Assembly (NCBI GenBank): GCA_001692895.1
Contig: KV748257.1
Coordinates: forward strand, 558,001-622,000
From: Cenococcum geophilum 1.58
Taxonomy: Eukaryota > Ascomycota > Dothideomycetes > Gloniales > Gloniaceae
Direction: 5' to 3'
DNA: 64,000 nt
Every line of letters begins with the position of its first letter. Position 1 is the stretch's first letter. Both the position numbers and the translations under genes were made by a program. Of this stretch, positions 61,506 to 64,000 are shown one piece after another. The notes under the pieces are model-generated. The model ran no database searches, was not told the origin of the DNA, and worked only from the letters and a program-made list of their open reading frames with translations.

Positions 61506-64000
61506 GCGTTATTAAGTATTTAAATAATCTATACCAAGTACGAAATACTATAAGCTATTTATCTCCTTTTGCTATATAAAGGCGGTTAAATATAAAAATA
61601 ATACTAAGCTTCATATAGTAGTAAGCCTTACTTAGTTAGTTTAGTATCTTCTATATTAATAGGATTAGATATTAGTTCTTAACGGTAACGGTATTAAGAG
61701 CTTATTAGTTTATATAGAAGCGTAAACCGCCACTGAGTTTCTTAATAAAGATTACTAATACGGCTATAGGCGACGCACTTACTCTAATAAATTCTTTGCT
61801 TAGGTTCTTATCTAAATACTTTTATAGCACTTAGAGTTTATTTTAAGACATTCCGTATAAGGGTCTAAATCTAGGCTGCTTTCCTTTTTTAAGTATAATC
61901 TTATAGTTATATAGTTGGTATTCTAGTAGTTTATTAGCTTCTTTTTATAAGAATGTATTTAGATAGTAATAATACTTTACTAGTACCTTTATGGTAAGGT
62001 TAGTGTGCTTCTTTAGTACTAAGGCCTTCTTAATATCGGCTATTATAATAGCGAAGATTATATATTTAGGTTTCTTTGCGAGTTACGCTAGTAGGGTAGC
62101 TTTAATTATATAAATGTTTATAGTATTACATTTACTTAGGCCGTTTATAGTTTCTTATACAGTTTCCTATTTAGCTTTAGGTTTAATATTAGGTATAGAG
62201 TTGGTATTAAATTTAGGTTTAGGTTCTTTAAGTATTCTTTTTATTACAGAATACTAGTTCTTTTAGTAGTTTTATATACTAAGCTTTAGCTTCTACTTAG
62301 TTTAGGACGGTATAGTGCTTAATAATAACTTATGGAACTTGGTAGAATTTCTAGATCCTTGGTGGGTATTAGTAGGAGTTTTATACCGGTAAACTTTAGT
62401 AGAATTAAGTAGATTCTTCAGGTATAAGGTGGACGTTAGTAGAAATTTTAGACTAGTGGATCTTAGTGGGTTTTTTAAATTTTAGTTTAGGGTCTAAGTA
62501 GTAAGTTATAAGGCACTTCCGCCTATAATAGGAGGCGGTAAATAGAAGTTTAAGGTTATTTTAATTAATAGTTACCTTATATAGCTTTATTTAGGGTTAT
62601 TTAAGAATTACTAGGTAACCTAGGGTGGTAATAAAAAGCCTAATTAGTTCTTTATAGTTTAGATATTAGAGTCTTAGATATACTATATAGGTAATTTAGC
62701 CTAAGACTGTATATTTACTATTAAATCTAAATACGTTAATATATTAGTTAAGGGGGGTTAGGGTAAAACTATTATCTTATATAAAGATCTTATTAATAAA
62801 TCCTATACCAATAGCTCTTATATTAATTAGGACTTAAATATTAGCCTATTAATTATTCTGCTAAAAATAATAGTTAATAGGTATACTATAATCCTAAGAG
62901 TTAGAGTTTATAATATCTAAAATATTTAACAAGATCCTAAGGTAGAGCCGTCCCGAAAAGCGACTTAACTCTAAGATATACCTTTTAGTAGTAAGTAGGA
63001 AGGGGTTCCTATAAAATATTAGTTATAGCTTTGCCCTTATAAGTAGTGTTTACTAGGTATAGGGCTAGAACTAGGTAAAGATTAGGGATAGTAACTAGAA
63101 GATTAATACGGTAAATAGTTGCTAGTATTAGCCGTTTATAAATTATATTTAGGTATAGGGACGGAGTAGTAATTAAAAAGGTAGGAGTTACTTCTATATT
63201 TAAAGCAAAGACCTAGCTTAATGCGTTATTCTTATTTAGAGGACCCTAGTAGGGCATATCCTAGGGTTTTAGTGTTAATATCTATAGCGTTAGGGTGCTT
63301 AAGCTAAAATAACTTAGTAGACGTTTATAGGGCTATTATATTATATTAAGGAACGTGTTTTAGTATTAGGCGTAGTATATTATTATACCGTTTATTAATA
63401 ACGTTTATATAGGCATTAAGGGCTTCTAGTAGGTCTACGCCTATTAGGAAGGTTTTTAGTTTAAGACTTAGAGATTTAATAGGGCTATTAACTAGTATAG
63501 AGTCGTTCTAGCCAGTTTCCTTTACGTAATAGTTAAATTTAGAGAAGTATATTAGGAAACTTTTCGTTCCTTAAGCTATATAGTTTATTTTCCTCTAAGT
63601 AGTAGCTTAGCGGTTTAGGTTACTATATATAGCTTTAAGAAGTATAATTAGGCTTTATACTAAGTTTGGCTAAAAAGGTTTAATAAGGTTAGCTACCTTT
63701 TCTTTTACTTAACTTAGGGCGTAATAGAGTAGTTAGCTTTAGTTATATAGCAGTTAGTGTTACTAGTTAGCTTATTTTTAAACTAGCTTAGAAATAATTA
63801 AAGCTTTTATTATTTATTAGTAAATACTAAGGGATCTAGTAGTTATTTAGATTATTATAGTATAGTAGTTGGCTTAGGGTAAGAGACTACTATAGGTTCG
63901 GGGCTTATGTTCCGCGTATTTATCTCTAAAAATAGCGTTTAGTCTTAAGGTCCTAGTATAGGTATCTTAAGGGTGCAGATTTCTTCTTAGAGGTTTTTAA
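61506..64000 (-). mobile_element. Gypsy K, minus strand, continues past the right edge
   Basis: The minus strand carries gag (64000 to about 62950), protease (about 62890-62700, with IGIGFINK and LTPLN blocks) and the N-terminal part of reverse transcriptase (about 62000-61520: KGKQPRFRPLYGMS, then KEFIRVSASPIAVLVIFIKK). It stops at 61505 within the RT where the I2 LTR begins; the rest of the RT was not found on the far side of the I elements. Fossil, broken. Confidence 0.75.

Overview
The window is a gene-free, heterochromatin-type stretch of nested transposable elements, best explained as the genome of a filamentous ascomycete (Pezizomycotina) with repeat-induced point mutation (RIP). TpA is in great excess. 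Reading frames are closed almost only by TAG/TAA at former Gln and Trp codons. Compared copies differ almost only by transitions, and CpG survives (many acgcg, tcgcg, gcgc words), so the decay is CpA->TpA rather than CpG deamination. I found no host gene, rRNA or intact tRNA gene. Nearly all short open frames are chance gaps between RIP stops. Element letters (A, B, C...) are my own labels.

Layout. 1-483: a GC-rich tRNA-derived SINE and the start of a second unit. 484-48907: one minus-strand chromovirus (A1), split into four pieces by three primary insertions. (i) A complete Ty1/Copia element M, 2228-8329. (ii) A terminal-inverted-repeat DNA element H, 9960-29770. H carries LINE C1, C1 carries chromovirus A2 (12943-27375), and A2 carries chromovirus B (15672-22158). 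(iii) A pogo-type DNA transposon P, 30611-48429. P carries a 5'-truncated LINE L (31696-32610) and LINE C2 (32878-47964). C2 in turn holds a LINE ORF1 fragment D, a fold-back MITE N, and a TIR element E. E is split by Copia element F (39958-46576), and F holds a 1-kb retroposon G1. The A1 5' LTR closes the nest at 48488-48907.

48908-64000: a Gypsy integrase fragment (Q), an inverted partial LTR (I3), and two joined copies of a chromodomain Gypsy family. I1 (49831-54030) is split by retroposon G2 (52073-53098). I2 (54031-61505) is split by pogo transposon J (55837-57686). A minus-strand Gypsy (K) runs off the right edge.

How it fits together. Most insertions are proven by target-site duplications (TSDs) and by an uninterrupted relative elsewhere in the window, so the relative order of events can be read directly. 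Three Gypsy families (A, B, I) end in a chromodomain, which suits insertion into existing heterochromatin. The most interesting item is element G: two ~1-kb copies with 15-16 bp TSDs, ending in about 45 bp that also form the 3' end of LINE C. This is the arrangement expected for a non-autonomous retroposon mobilised by that LINE.
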